Counted from the first letter of the stretch, positions 51,341-61,442 are shown. The stretch is 64,000 nt of DNA from Planosporangium spinosum (GCF_049999945.1 NZ_JBLYUB010000028.1:29622-93621), one strand, 5' to 3'. A program made the numbers and translations. Notes: generated from the letters alone by a model not told the origin.

Positions 51341-52336
51341 TCACGCATCGTCCCACCGCTGCCGGTCCAGCGCCGCGGAGATCGCGGCGACCACCCGCTC
51401 GACGGCGGCGGGATCCGCCGGGTCCCACCGTCCGTGCAGGCTGATGGTCAGCCCGTCGACGGTGACGCCGGCCGGCTCGGCGGCCCAGGCCGGCACGTCG
51501 CCGCTGGCCGGCGCGTCGCCGCCGGCCGGATCGCCGGCACGGCTCCGGGTGAGGTCGCCGGCGAACTCCCGGGCGGTGAGGTACGCCTGCGACAGTCGCC
51601 GCACGACGTCGCCCCACACGAGCGCCTGACCGGCCGCCAGCCGGGCGGTGTCGGCGACGAGGGCGGACGCGCCGGGTACACCCGGTGCGGCGGCGCCGAG
51701 GAACGTGCCCACCGTGCGACCCAGCGGGGGCAGTGACCGGCTGAGCCCGGCCGCGGCCGGGGCCGAGTGCCGGACCAGGGCACGTACGCCCGGCATGGCG
51801 TTGCGGACGAACCCGGCCACGCCCTCGGCCAGCGGTTCCACGGCTGGCGCCGCGTCCGCGACCAGGCCCCGCAGGTCCGGGCCCAGGTCGCTGGCCAGTC
51901 TGCGGAACGTGTCGAGCGCGCCGACGACCGGTGACAGTCGCGCCCCGCCGATGCGGACCGGTGGCTCCGCGCCGGCCGGGACGATGTCCGGGGTGCCGGG
52001 GACCGGGGCCGGGGCGGCCGGGGCCACGAAGGTGAACCGCGTACCGCGGCGGCGGGCCAGGTCGATCAGGTCCTCGTACTCGCCGGGCTGCCGGGCGAGC
52101 CGGCCCGAGGTGTGGGCGATGACGGTACCGAACCGGCCCGTCTCCGCGTCGGCCAACAGCCGCCGGTACGCCCGCCGCACCCGCGCGGGCGTACCCGTGT
52201 CGTCGTCGCGGTACACCTCGACGACGTCCACGCCGAGCCGGGCGGCGAGCGCCAGGCAGTCCGCGCGCTGGCGGTCGGCGCCGAGCGCACGGCCCTCCCG
52301 GTCGTCGCTGATCCGCAGGTACACCGCGGCCCTCAT
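51341..52336 (-). CDS. serine-resolvase N-terminal domain protein with unrelated C-terminus
   Basis: A 331-residue protein. Residues 1-105 are a serine recombinase catalytic domain: S10 in AVYLRIS, VEVYRDDD, YRRLLADAE, FGTVIAHTSGRLARQP. The remaining 225 residues lack the recombinase zinc-ribbon and DNA-binding parts and instead form an Ala-rich helical region and a short beta/helix C-terminus (VTVDGLTISLHGRW). It may be a degenerate recombinase or a repurposed domain. The ATG at 52336 is preferred over an Arg-rich extension. Confidence 0.68.
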   Translation of the reverse strand: MRAAVYLRISDDREGRALGADRQRADCLALAARLGVDVVEVYRDDDTGTPARVRRAYRRLLADAETGRFGTVIAHTSGRLARQPGEYEDLIDLARRRGTRFTFVAPAAPAPVPGTPDIVPAGAEPPVRIGGARLSPVVGALDTFRRLASDLGPDLRGLVADAAPAVEPLAEGVAGFVRNAMPGVRALVRHSAPAAAGLSRSLPPLGRTVGTFLGAAAPGVPGASALVADTARLAAGQALVWGDVVRRLSQAYLTAREFAGDLTRSRAGDPAGGDAPASGDVPAWAAEPAGVTVDGLTISLHGRWDPADPAAVERVVAAISAALDRQRWDDA

Positions 52337-52460
52337 GGCGCGTACTCTACGAACCCTGCCACCGCCCCGCACCCGGAGTGACGACGTCTGCCCAGGTCAA
52401 TCGGTGTGCCTGAATCGCTGACCCGAGCCGGGTCGACCGGGCGCGAGCCGTCGCGCCAAT

Positions 52461-52522
52461 CGCAATGTCGCGAACATTGCTGCTATCCCGCGTCGGGAAG
52501 CAGCAATGTCCGCGACATTGCG
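52461..52522. terminator. nested double palindrome between gltX and the resolvase-domain gene
   Basis: Two copies of CAATGT-N5-ACATTG (52463-52479 and 52504-52520) are arranged as the arms of one larger dyad of about 30 pairs with CGTC at the loop. It lies about 50 bases after gltX, suiting a terminator, and about 130 bases upstream of the resolvase-domain gene, suiting an operator. Function undecided. Confidence 0.5.
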
Positions 52523-52568
52523 GGGATCTTGAGCGCCCGCCGGGCGACCCGCCGGACCGCCCCGCCGC

Positions 52569-53996
52569 TCAGGCGGCCAGTTTGGACAGGGCCGCGCGCA
52601 GTCGGGCCAGCGTACGGTCGCGGCCCAGTACCTCCAGCGACTCGAACAGCGGCAGGCCGACGGTGCGGCCGGTCACCGCGACCCGTACCGGCGCCTGTGC
52701 CTTGCCCAGCTTGAGCCCGCGCTCGGCGCCGACCGCCTCCAGCGTGGTCTTGAGCGACTCGGCGTCCCACGGCGCGTTCTCGAACGCGGCGACCGCGGCG
52801 CCGAGGAGGTCGCTTGAGCCCTCCTTCATCGCCTTGGTCCACGCCGCCTCGTCGACCGCGGGCTCGGGCAGGAACAGGAAGTCGACGTTCGGCACGATCT
52901 CCGACAGGACCGCCACCCGGGTCTGCGCCAGCGGCGCGACCGCGGCGAACACCTTGGGGTCGTAGTCGCCCGGGTTCCACGGGGGAGCGGCGACCGCGGC
53001 TGCGCCGGGCGCGACCGGGGTGCCGGTCAGCCAGGGCTGGCAGGCGTCGATGAACTCCTCGACGCTCAGCGCCCGGATGTACTCGCCGTTGAACGCGCGT
53101 AGCTTCTTCTCGTCGAAGAACGCCGGTGACGGGTTGACCTCCTCGAGGCGGAACTCCTCCTCGATCACCGACCATGCGACGATCTCCCGGTTGCCCGACG
53201 GCGCCCAGCCCAGCAGCATGAGGTAGTTGCGCATCGCGTCGGCGAGGTAGCCCTCGTCCCGGTAGGACTCCAGCGCCACCTTGTCCCGGCGCTTGGACAG
53301 CTTCTGGCGCTTCTCGTTGACCACGACCGGCACGTGCGCCCACACCGGCGGCTGCCAGCCCAGGGCCTCCCACAGCAGCTGCTGCTTGGGCGTGTTGGGC
53401 AGGTGCTCCTCGGCGCGCATGACGTGGGTGATGCCCATCGCGTGGTCGTCGACGACGTTCGCGAGCAGGAACACCGGAGACCCGTCGGCGCGGGCGATGA
53501 CGAAGTCCTCGATGTTGGCGTTCTCGGTGACGACCGTGCCCCGGACCAGGTCCTCCACGACGGTCTGGCCCTCGTCGGGGGTACGGAACCGCAGCGCCCG
53601 ACCCGGGCCCGGCTCCAGACCCCGGTCGCGGCAGTACCCGTCGTAGCCGGTGTACTGGCTGCCGGTGCGGGCCTGGACCGCCTCGCGGGTGCAGTCGCAG
53701 TAGTACGCCCGGCCGGATTCGCGTAGCCGTTCGGCTGCCGCGCGGTGCTGATCGGCGTACGAGGACTGGAAATAGGGCCCTTCGTAGCTGCCACGCCTGA
53801 TGCCGATCCAGTCGAGGGCGTTGATGATGCCCTCGGTCCACTCCGGGCGGTTACGCGCCGCATCGGTATCCTCGATGCGCAGCACGAACACGCCGTTGTG
53901 CTGCTTGGCATAGATCCAGTTCTGCAACGCCGACCGGGCGCCGCCGACGTGGAACATACCGGTCGGGGAGGGCGCAAAACGTACACGTACCGTCAC
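52569..53996 (-). CDS. gltX: glutamyl-tRNA synthetase
   Basis: A 475-residue class I synthetase. HIGH-type signature SPTGMFHVGGAR near residue 10, KLSKR (KMSKS equivalent) around 239-243, and a C-terminal anticodon-binding domain. It charges tRNA-Glu, and in organisms with GatCAB also tRNA-Gln. Start GTG; no strong ribosome site. Confidence 0.93.
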   Translation of the reverse strand: MTVRVRFAPSPTGMFHVGGARSALQNWIYAKQHNGVFVLRIEDTDAARNRPEWTEGIINALDWIGIRRGSYEGPYFQSSYADQHRAAAERLRESGRAYYCDCTREAVQARTGSQYTGYDGYCRDRGLEPGPGRALRFRTPDEGQTVVEDLVRGTVVTENANIEDFVIARADGSPVFLLANVVDDHAMGITHVMRAEEHLPNTPKQQLLWEALGWQPPVWAHVPVVVNEKRQKLSKRRDKVALESYRDEGYLADAMRNYLMLLGWAPSGNREIVAWSVIEEEFRLEEVNPSPAFFDEKKLRAFNGEYIRALSVEEFIDACQPWLTGTPVAPGAAAVAAPPWNPGDYDPKVFAAVAPLAQTRVAVLSEIVPNVDFLFLPEPAVDEAAWTKAMKEGSSDLLGAAVAAFENAPWDAESLKTTLEAVGAERGLKLGKAQAPVRVAVTGRTVGLPLFESLEVLGRDRTLARLRAALSKLAA

Positions 53997-54119
53997 GGTT
54001 CCTACCTTATGGCGAGCGCCACTGATCCCGGCAAGCGGGTTACCGGAGCGGGTCGCAGAGCTTGACCGGCGTCAGTAGATTGGCCACGGATGACCGTGCC
54101 GTAATGGGAGGACGTACCC

Positions 54120-55391
54120 ATGCACATGCCGCCTCGTCGGTCGTACACCCGGTTCGGGCTGGTGGCTGTCGTCCTGGCGCTCACCGTGACCGCCGGGTGC
54201 GGGCAGGGCACCAGCGCCGACTGGCGCGCGGCGGGCTCGGTCGACGGGGCCGCCCAGAGCGGCGGCGGGGGCGGCGCCCGGAAGGTGACGGGTGAGATCA
54301 CGATCGCGCCGGCGGCCGACACGACCGAGGTCTCGGTACTCGACCCGGTCACGGTCACCGCGAAGGATGTGACGCTGGACACGGTGACCGTCACCAACCC
54401 CGACGGCAAGCAGGTCAGCGGCGAGTTCGGCGCCGACCGCAAGTCCTGGCGGGCCAGCGAGCACCTCGGCTACGGCAAGCAGTACAAGGTGACGGTGGCC
54501 GGCACCAACGGCGCCGGCCACCGCGTCGAGCAGGCGAGCACGTTCACCACGGTCAAACCGAAGAACCAGACCCTGCCGTACCTGCGGGCCAACGACACCC
54601 ACCTGCTCAAGGAGCGTGATACCTACGGCGTCGGCCAGACGATCCAGGTCTGGTTCGACGAGAAGGTGCCCGACAAGGCCGCGGCCCAGAAGCTGCTCCA
54701 GGTCAGCAGCACCCCGGAGACCGAGGGCGCGTGGCACTGGTACAGCGCGCAGCACGTCGAGTGGCGTCCCAAGGAGTACTGGAAGCCGGGCACCAAGGTC
54801 ACCGTCAAGGCCGATGTCTACGGCAAGGACCTCGGCCAGGGCCTCTACGGCCAGGCCGACGTGAGCGAGTCGTTCAAGATCGGTGACTCGCGGATCGCCG
54901 TCGCCGACAACAACACCAAGCAGATGCAGGTGTACCTCAACGGCCAGATGGTCCGCCAGATCCCGGTCAGCCTGGGCAAGGGCGGCTACAACAAGACCTC
55001 CGACGGCCAGACCATCACGTACTGGACCAACGGGGGGCCGCACGTGGTGCTCGAAAAGGCGCCGGTGACCCGCATGACGTCGGCCAGCTACGGAGTCAAG
55101 GACCCGAAGGACCCGAACTTCTACGACGAGCAGATCAAACTCACCGTCAAGATCTCCGACGAGGGTGAGTACATGCACATGGCCGACTGGAACATCGCCG
55201 CCCACGGCCGGACCAACACCTCACACGGCTGCATCAACATCGCCCCGGCCAACGCCCAGTGGGTATACGACAACTTCATCCCCGGTGACGTCGTCGACGT
55301 CAAGAACAGTCCGGTCACGCTCAAACCGACCGACGGCATCGGCGCCTGGACGCTGAGCTGGGCCGACTGGGTCAAGGGCAGCGCCCTGTAG
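54120..55391 (+). CDS. L,D-transpeptidase lipoprotein
   Basis: A 423-residue secreted enzyme of peptidoglycan cross-linking. Lipobox ends TAGC with C27. Two Ig-like domains span about 55-260, then the YkuD catalytic domain has HGRTN and SHGC with C371, the acylating cysteine. It makes 3-3 cross-links using tetrapeptide donors, important for beta-lactam insensitivity in actinomycetes. GGGAGG precedes the ATG; a second ATG two codons later is possible. Confidence 0.92.
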   Translation: MHMPPRRSYTRFGLVAVVLALTVTAGCGQGTSADWRAAGSVDGAAQSGGGGGARKVTGEITIAPAADTTEVSVLDPVTVTAKDVTLDTVTVTNPDGKQVSGEFGADRKSWRASEHLGYGKQYKVTVAGTNGAGHRVEQASTFTTVKPKNQTLPYLRANDTHLLKERDTYGVGQTIQVWFDEKVPDKAAAQKLLQVSSTPETEGAWHWYSAQHVEWRPKEYWKPGTKVTVKADVYGKDLGQGLYGQADVSESFKIGDSRIAVADNNTKQMQVYLNGQMVRQIPVSLGKGGYNKTSDGQTITYWTNGGPHVVLEKAPVTRMTSASYGVKDPKDPNFYDEQIKLTVKISDEGEYMHMADWNIAAHGRTNTSHGCINIAPANAQWVYDNFIPGDVVDVKNSPVTLKPTDGIGAWTLSWADWVKGSAL

Positions 55392-55446
55392 CGGTGAAGC
55401 CCACGGCGGGCGCGGGATCGGGGTAGGCGACCGACGCGGGGTGGGT

Positions 55447-58400
55447 ATGGAATTCCGGATCCTGGGTCCGATCGAGGTACGGGTGCCCGGTCGGGTGCTG
55501 TACCTGGGCGGTCTCCGCCAACGGCGGATCCTCGCCGCACTGCTGCTGCACCCCGACCGCGAGGTGAGCGTCGACCGGCTGATCGACGTGGTGTGGGGCG
55601 AGGACCCACCGGCGACCGCGCGCCGGCAGGCGCAGAACCGGGTGGCGACCCTCCGGTCGACGCTGAGCAGGTTCGGCGGCGTCATCGACACCGGGCCGTC
55701 CGGGTACCGGCTGCGACTCGGCCCGCACGAACTGGACGCGACGCTCTTCGACGACCTGGTCGATCGGGGCCGCGCCCGCGCCGATCCGACCCTGCTGCGG
55801 CAGGCTCTCGACCTGTGGCGGGGGCCCGCGCTGGCCGGTCTCGGCGGTGCAGTCCTGGAGCGGGAGGCGGCCCGGCTGGAGGAGCACCGACTGGCCGTGC
55901 TCGAGGAGTGCCTCGGCCTGGAACTGGCGGCCGGGCAGCACGACCGGGTGGCGGCCGAACTGGGCCCGTTGGTCGCCGAGCACCCGCTGCGCGAGCGGCT
56001 GGTGGGCCAGCTGATGGTGGCGCTGTACCGCTGCGGCCGGCAGGCCGAGGCCATCGACGCGTACCGGGGCCTGGCCGCCCGACTGGCGGACGAGCTGGGC
56101 ATCGACCCGGGGCCGGAACTGCGCCGGGTGTACGAGGCACTGCTGCGCGACGAACCGGTGCCGGCCTTCCCGGTACCGCCGCGAGCGGACGCGCCCCGGC
56201 CCGGAGCCGACCGGTACGCGCCCCGGACCGGGGCGGACCGGGGCGTGGTACCGGCGCAACTGCCGCCCGACGTGGCCGCGTTCACCGGTCGCTCGGCCGC
56301 GCTGGCCAGGCTGGACGGGCTGTTGTCGGACAGCCGGGCCGGTCGGGCGGTGGTCATCTCCGCCATCGCCGGTACGGCGGGTGTCGGCAAGACCGCGCTG
56401 GCGGTGCACTGGGCACATCGGGTCCGCGACAAGTTCCCGGACGGGCAGCTGTACGTGAACCTGCGCGGCCACGCGCCGACCCCGCCGCTGCGCCCGATCG
56501 ACGCCCTCGCCGGGTTCCTGCGCGCCCTCGGTGTGCCGGCCGAGGCGGTACCGACCGACCCCGACGAGGCGGCGGCGCTCTACCGGAGCGTGCTCGCCGA
56601 CCGGCGGGTCCTGGTCCTGCTCGACAACGCGGCCGGCGCCGAACAGGTCCGGCCCCTGCTGCCCGGCAACGCCGAGTGCCTGGCGTTGATCACCAGCCGT
56701 ACCGACCTGGCCGGGCTGGTCGCGTTCGACGGCGGGCACCGGCTGCGCCTCGACGTACTGGCCGCCGACGAGGCACTGGCGCTGTTGGCCCTCCTCCTCG
56801 GCCGGGACCGGGTCGCCGCCGAACCGGACGCGAGCGCCGAGCTGGCGCGGCTGTGCGCGTACCTGCCGCTGGCCCTGCGGATCGCCGCCGCCAACCTGCC
56901 GGACGCCGAGAGCCTCGCGGCGTACGCGGCCCGGCTGTCCGCCGGCAACCGGTTGGCCGCGCTGGAGGTCGAGGGGGACCGGCAGGCCGCGGTACGGGCC
57001 GCGTTCGACCTGTCCTACGCCGCGCTGCCGGAGCCGGCGCGGCGGATGTTCCGGCTGCTCGGGTTGGTGCCCGGCCCGGACGTCACGGCCGAGGCCGCCG
57101 GGGCCCTCACCGGCCTGCCGGCGGACGAGGCGACGCGGCTGCTCGACCGGCTCGCCGCGGTGCACCTGGTGGACCGGCACGCGCCGGGACGGTACGGCTT
57201 CCACGACCTCCTGCGGCTGCACGCCGCCGCGCACGCCGACGCCGACCCGGAGCGGGTCGCGGCGGTGGAGCGGCTGTACGACCACTACGTCCGTACCGCC
57301 CGGGCGGCCGGGGACCGGATCTTCCCGCGCCCGCTGCACCTGCCGCTGCCCGAGCGGACCGCCGGGGGCGGTGCGGTGCCGGTGTTCCCCGACACCGCAC
57401 CGGCACGGGACTGGCTGGAGGCCGAGCGGGTCAACCTGGTCACCGCGGCGACCCACGCGGCCGAGCACGGGCCGGCCCCGGCCGCCTGGCTGCTCGTCGA
57501 CGCCGTGCGCGTCTACTTCATCAGCCGGATGTACGCGGTCGACCTGGCGGCGATGGCCCGCAGCGGGCTGCGCGCGGCCGAAGCGGCGGGGGCGCGCGAA
57601 CCCCAGGTGATCGCCCACCTCGCGCTGGGGGTGCTCAGCCTCCAGCAGAGCCGCTACCCGCAGGGCATCGACCATCTCACCCGCATGCTCGAACTCGCCC
57701 GCGCCACCGGCTGGGACGAGGCCCAGGCCGGCGCGCTCGGATACCTGGGCAGCGTGTACCGACGGGTGGGGCAGCCGCGCAAGTCGGTCGACTACCTGAG
57801 CGAGGCGCTGACGTTCGACCAGCGGGCCGGCAACCCCAACGGCCAGGCCCAGCGCCTGCTCTCGCTCGGTCACGCGTACCACGAGCTGGGGATGCTGGAC
57901 CGGGCGCTCGACTGCCACGCGGAGACGCTCACGGTGTTCGAGCGGCTCGGCTCGACCGCCTCGGTGAGCAACGCCTACAACAACCTCGGTCACGTCTACC
58001 GCGAACTGGGGGACCTGCGGAAGTCCCGGGAGTACCACGAACGGGCCCTGGAGATGATGCGCGAGGTGGGGGACCGCCTGGACGAGTCGGACGTGCTGCG
58101 CCTGCTCGCGGGCGTCCACCGGATCGTCGGAGACCACGACGCGGCGGTCAGCGCCGCCGAGCAGGGTCTCGCTCTGGCCCGGGAGATCGGCTCGGGCCTG
58201 TACGAGGCGTTCGCCCTGATCGCGCTCGCCGCCGTCGACGACGATCTCGGGCGGCACCGGGCGGCCGTCGACCACTGCCGGCAGGCGCTCTCCCGGGCGG
58301 AGGCCGGCAACAACCGGTACCCGCAGGTCGAAGCAATGATCATTCTCGCCTCGGCGCACTGCCATCTCGGTCGGCACGCCGATGCGCTCACCTGGGGCGA

Positions 58401-58710
58401 GCGGGCGCTGCGGGTGGCCACCGAGTCGGAGTACCGGTTGCTGACGGGCCGGGCTCGCACCGTTCTCGCCGAGATCGAGCTGGCCCGCGACGCGCCGGAG
58501 CGGGCGGCGGGGCAGGCACGGCGGGCGCTCGCCGTGAGCCGGGAGTGCGGCCACCGGCTGGGGGAGGCCCCCGCCCTCGTGGTCCTCGCCCGCGCCCTCG
58601 CCGGTACCGATCGGGCGGCCGCGCGGGAGTACGCCAGGCAGGCCCGGTCGCTGTACGCCGCCATGGGGGCGGCCGAGCCGGCCGCGCTCGCGCCGCTGCG
58701 CGACGACTAG
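55447..58710 (+). CDS. SARP/AfsR-type regulator with NB-ARC and TPR domains
   Basis: A 1087-residue transcriptional regulator. Residues about 1-95 form an OmpR-type winged helix (LGGLRQRRILAALLLHPDREVSVDRLID), 97-245 the bacterial transcriptional activation domain BTAD, about 280-540 an NB-ARC ATPase with Walker A GTAGVGKTALA (K315), and the last 450 residues TPR repeats (e.g. LGSVYRRVGQPRKSVDYLSEAL, YNNLGHVYRELGDLRKSREYHERAL). AfsR relatives govern secondary metabolism and development. No biosynthetic cluster adjoins it. A GTG six bases earlier could be the start. Confidence 0.9.
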   Translation: MEFRILGPIEVRVPGRVLYLGGLRQRRILAALLLHPDREVSVDRLIDVVWGEDPPATARRQAQNRVATLRSTLSRFGGVIDTGPSGYRLRLGPHELDATLFDDLVDRGRARADPTLLRQALDLWRGPALAGLGGAVLEREAARLEEHRLAVLEECLGLELAAGQHDRVAAELGPLVAEHPLRERLVGQLMVALYRCGRQAEAIDAYRGLAARLADELGIDPGPELRRVYEALLRDEPVPAFPVPPRADAPRPGADRYAPRTGADRGVVPAQLPPDVAAFTGRSAALARLDGLLSDSRAGRAVVISAIAGTAGVGKTALAVHWAHRVRDKFPDGQLYVNLRGHAPTPPLRPIDALAGFLRALGVPAEAVPTDPDEAAALYRSVLADRRVLVLLDNAAGAEQVRPLLPGNAECLALITSRTDLAGLVAFDGGHRLRLDVLAADEALALLALLLGRDRVAAEPDASAELARLCAYLPLALRIAAANLPDAESLAAYAARLSAGNRLAALEVEGDRQAAVRAAFDLSYAALPEPARRMFRLLGLVPGPDVTAEAAGALTGLPADEATRLLDRLAAVHLVDRHAPGRYGFHDLLRLHAAAHADADPERVAAVERLYDHYVRTARAAGDRIFPRPLHLPLPERTAGGGAVPVFPDTAPARDWLEAERVNLVTAATHAAEHGPAPAAWLLVDAVRVYFISRMYAVDLAAMARSGLRAAEAAGAREPQVIAHLALGVLSLQQSRYPQGIDHLTRMLELARATGWDEAQAGALGYLGSVYRRVGQPRKSVDYLSEALTFDQRAGNPNGQAQRLLSLGHAYHELGMLDRALDCHAETLTVFERLGSTASVSNAYNNLGHVYRELGDLRKSREYHERALEMMREVGDRLDESDVLRLLAGVHRIVGDHDAAVSAAEQGLALAREIGSGLYEAFALIALAAVDDDLGRHRAAVDHCRQALSRAEAGNNRYPQVEAMIILASAHCHLGRHADALTWGERALRVATESEYRLLTGRARTVLAEIELARDAPERAAGQARRALAVSRECGHRLGEAPALVVLARALAGTDRAAAREYARQARSLYAAMGAAEPAALAPLRDD

Positions 58711-58754
58711 GCCGAATGGATCAGAGTCCGGAGCGGGTCAGGGGCGAGCGGAGA

Positions 58755-60038
58755 TCAGGGGACCGAGCGGATCAGCCGGACCAGGGCGCCGCCGAGCAGG
58801 ATGACCACCGCCGTCACCGCGTAGAGCACCCGGTAGCCGCCCAGGTGGACCACGATCGGGGCGGACAGGACCGGCCCGAGCACCTGCGGCGCCGCGTTGG
58901 CGATGTTGAGGACGCCGAGGTCCCTGGCCCGGTCGGTGGCTTCCGGCAGTACCTGCGTGATCAGTGCGGCCTCGACCGCGAGATACACCCCGTATCCGAC
59001 GCCGAGGATCGCCGCCGCGATCAGCGCACCGGTCCAGGTCGGCCACGCGGCGAGCAGTACCGCCGCGCCGGCCATCAGGACGCTGGCCCACCCCACGAAG
59101 ACCTTCCGCCGGCCGGTGCGGTCGGATCGCCGGCCGGCCAGTACGGCGGTGACGACCAGCCCGGCCGCGTACAGCAGGATCAGGGTCAGCAGGGCGTCCT
59201 CGGGGTGCGGGTGGTGCACCCTGTCGCGCAGGAAGTACAGCAGGTAGAGCGTGCCCAGGGCGTTGCCGAGCTGGATCGCGAACCGGGTGAGCCAGGCCCG
59301 GCCGAAGTCGGGGTGCCGCCGGGGGCTCACCCACATCCCGGACAGGACCGCGCGCAGCCGTAGCGGAGCGCGGTGCCGGTGCGGCAGCGGGTCGTCCGGG
59401 GTGGCGAGCGCGAACGGTACCGCGAGCAGCGCCACCGCCACCGCGACGGCGACGTAGCCGGCGCCGGTGCCTGCCGTGTCCCCACCGGCGAAGCCGGGCA
59501 GCACGGCGGTGACCAGGACGACGCCCACGACCAGGCCGAGGATCTGGGGGATGCCGACCCAGCCGGAGACGGTGCCCCGCTGGGCCATGGGCACCCGGTC
59601 GGGTACGGCGGCGGTGAGCGCGGCCAGCATCGCGTTGAAGGCGGCCTGGGCGACGGCCCAGCAGGCGACCACACCGGCGACCGTGCGCTGGCCCGACAGC
59701 GTCAGCAGGGCCGCCGCGCCGAGCAGCGCGCCGCCGAGCGTCCACAGGTGCCGCCGGCCGAACGTGTGCCCGCGCACGGTGACGGTGGTGCGGTCGGACA
59801 GCGCGCCGGCCAGCGGGTTGGCGATCACCGCCACGAGGGCGCCGACACCGGTCACGAGGCCGAACATCGTCTCCTTGCGCGCCGGGTCGATCGTGGCGAT
59901 CTGCTCGGGCAGAAGGACCTGGATCGGCGTGGTGAACGCCATCCAGACGCCGAGGTCGGCGAGCACGAGCAGGGTGATCCACTTCGCCCGTACCGGGACG
60001 GTGGGCTCGGTGAGAGCCGGGGCACCCGGTTCCGTCAT
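58755..60038 (-). CDS. MFS transporter
   Basis: A 427-residue permease with twelve predicted helices. The inter-domain motif AGALSDRTTVTVRGHTFGRR and the later GRRSDRTGRRKVF are typical MFS loop motifs (GxxxDRxGRR). ATG overlaps the GH1 gene stop (ATGA), so it is cotranscribed with the beta-glucosidase and the CGNR regulator. Probably a glycoside or sugar transporter. Confidence 0.85.
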   Translation of the reverse strand: MTEPGAPALTEPTVPVRAKWITLLVLADLGVWMAFTTPIQVLLPEQIATIDPARKETMFGLVTGVGALVAVIANPLAGALSDRTTVTVRGHTFGRRHLWTLGGALLGAAALLTLSGQRTVAGVVACWAVAQAAFNAMLAALTAAVPDRVPMAQRGTVSGWVGIPQILGLVVGVVLVTAVLPGFAGGDTAGTGAGYVAVAVAVALLAVPFALATPDDPLPHRHRAPLRLRAVLSGMWVSPRRHPDFGRAWLTRFAIQLGNALGTLYLLYFLRDRVHHPHPEDALLTLILLYAAGLVVTAVLAGRRSDRTGRRKVFVGWASVLMAGAAVLLAAWPTWTGALIAAAILGVGYGVYLAVEAALITQVLPEATDRARDLGVLNIANAAPQVLGPVLSAPIVVHLGGYRVLYAVTAVVILLGGALVRLIRSVP

Positions 60039-61405
60039 CGCGAACGCGCGACGAGGTCGCGGTACCAGGCGTAGGAGGCCTTCGGGGTGCGTCGCTGGGT
60101 GGCGAAGTCGACGTGGACCAGGCCGAACCGCTTCGTGAAACCCTCCGCCCACTCCCAGTTGTCCAGCAGCGACCACAGGCAGTACCCGTCGACCCGTACG
60201 CCGGCGTCCATGGCGGCGCGCACGGCGCGTACGTGGCCGTCGAGGTAGGCGATCCGGTCGGGGTCGGCGACCGTGCCGTCCGGGCCGGGTACGTCGTCGT
60301 AGCAGCAGCCGTTCTCGGTGATCCAGATCGGCGGAAGCCGGTCGCCGTAGCGCCGGTGCAGCGTGACGAGCAGCTCGGTCAGGCCCGCCGGTACGACCGG
60401 CCAGCCGAACGCGGTCGTCGGGTACCCCGACAGAGCGGTCAGCTCGAACGGCAGCGGGCCGTCAGGGGAGGTCCCGGAGACGCCCGTCGGGTTGTAGTAG
60501 TTGACGCCGAGCGCGTCCAGCGGCGCGGAGATCACCCGCAGGTCGCCGTCGAGGATGACCGATTCCGGGTCGCCGCCGGTCAACCGCTCGATCCCGGCGG
60601 GGTACCGGCCGAGCAGCAGCGGGTCGGTGAACAGCCGGTTGTGGAACGCGTCGTACACCGCGGCCGCCGCCCGGTCGGCGTCGTCGGCCGTCCCCCGGGT
60701 GCCGTCCGCGCCCACCGCCCAGGCGGGCGTGTAGTTGTTGGCGATCCCGACCGCGCCGCTGCCGTGCCGGCGCACGGCGGCGGTCGCGAGGCCGTGGCCG
60801 AGCAGTTGGTGGTGCACCACCGGGAACGGGTCGTCCAGCAGGTGCAACCCCGGCGCGTGCAGGCCGAGCAGGTGGCCGAGGGCGAGGTGGACGACCGGTT
60901 CGTTGAGGGTCAGCCACAGCCGGACCCGGTCGCCGAGGGTCCGGGCGACGATGTCGGCGTACTCGCCGAACCGGGCGGCGGTGTCCCGGACGGTCCAGCC
61001 GCCGGCGTCCTGGAGCGGCTGCGGCAGGTCCCAGTGGAACAGCGTGGCGGCCGGTTCGATGCCGTGGGACAGCAGGGTGTCGACGAGCCGGTCGTAGAAT
61101 GCCAGGCCGGCGGGGTTGGCCGGGCCGGAGCCGGTGGGCTGCACGCGCGGCCAGGCGATGGAGAACCGGTACGTCCGCACGCCGAGACCGGCCATCAGCG
61201 CCACGTCGTCGGCGTACCGGTGGTAGTGGTCGCAGGCCACGTCGCCGGTACTTCCGTCGCCGATGTGGCCCCCGGCGTGGCTGAAGGTGTCCCAGATGGA
61301 CGGTCCGCGGCCGTCCTCGGTCGCTGCGCCCTCGATCTGGTACGACGAGGTGGACACGCCCCACCGGAAATCGGCCGGGAACTCGGGCAGCGGCTGGTTC
61401 GTCAT
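60035..61405 (-). CDS. beta-glucosidase, glycoside hydrolase family 1
   Basis: A 456-residue retaining beta-glycosidase without signal peptide. WGVSTSSYQIEGA at 15-27, acid/base E169 in TLNEP, nucleophile E364 in ITENG, aglycone loop LWSLLDNWEW. It would hydrolyse a beta-glucoside imported by the MFS protein. ATG start. Second gene of a three-gene unit after the CGNR regulator (37-base gap). Confidence 0.92.
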   Translation of the reverse strand: MTNQPLPEFPADFRWGVSTSSYQIEGAATEDGRGPSIWDTFSHAGGHIGDGSTGDVACDHYHRYADDVALMAGLGVRTYRFSIAWPRVQPTGSGPANPAGLAFYDRLVDTLLSHGIEPAATLFHWDLPQPLQDAGGWTVRDTAARFGEYADIVARTLGDRVRLWLTLNEPVVHLALGHLLGLHAPGLHLLDDPFPVVHHQLLGHGLATAAVRRHGSGAVGIANNYTPAWAVGADGTRGTADDADRAAAAVYDAFHNRLFTDPLLLGRYPAGIERLTGGDPESVILDGDLRVISAPLDALGVNYYNPTGVSGTSPDGPLPFELTALSGYPTTAFGWPVVPAGLTELLVTLHRRYGDRLPPIWITENGCCYDDVPGPDGTVADPDRIAYLDGHVRAVRAAMDAGVRVDGYCLWSLLDNWEWAEGFTKRFGLVHVDFATQRRTPKASYAWYRDLVARSR

Positions 61406-61442
61406 GCTCGGCCCATCGACGAAGGTGAGGGTGTCTCGGATC

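Noticed and set aside
51341..52336. Active transposon or integron recombinase
   Set aside because: Lacks recombinase DNA-binding regions and no terminal repeats or att-like boundaries were seen around it.
55372..58554. A very long open frame antisense to the SARP regulator gene
   Set aside because: It mirrors a GC-rich gene with strong domain evidence on the other strand, and its own translation is Arg/Gly/Pro-rich with no domain.
55447..58710. Cluster-specific antibiotic regulator
   Set aside because: No biosynthetic genes lie next to it; neighbours are a transpeptidase and a sugar operon.
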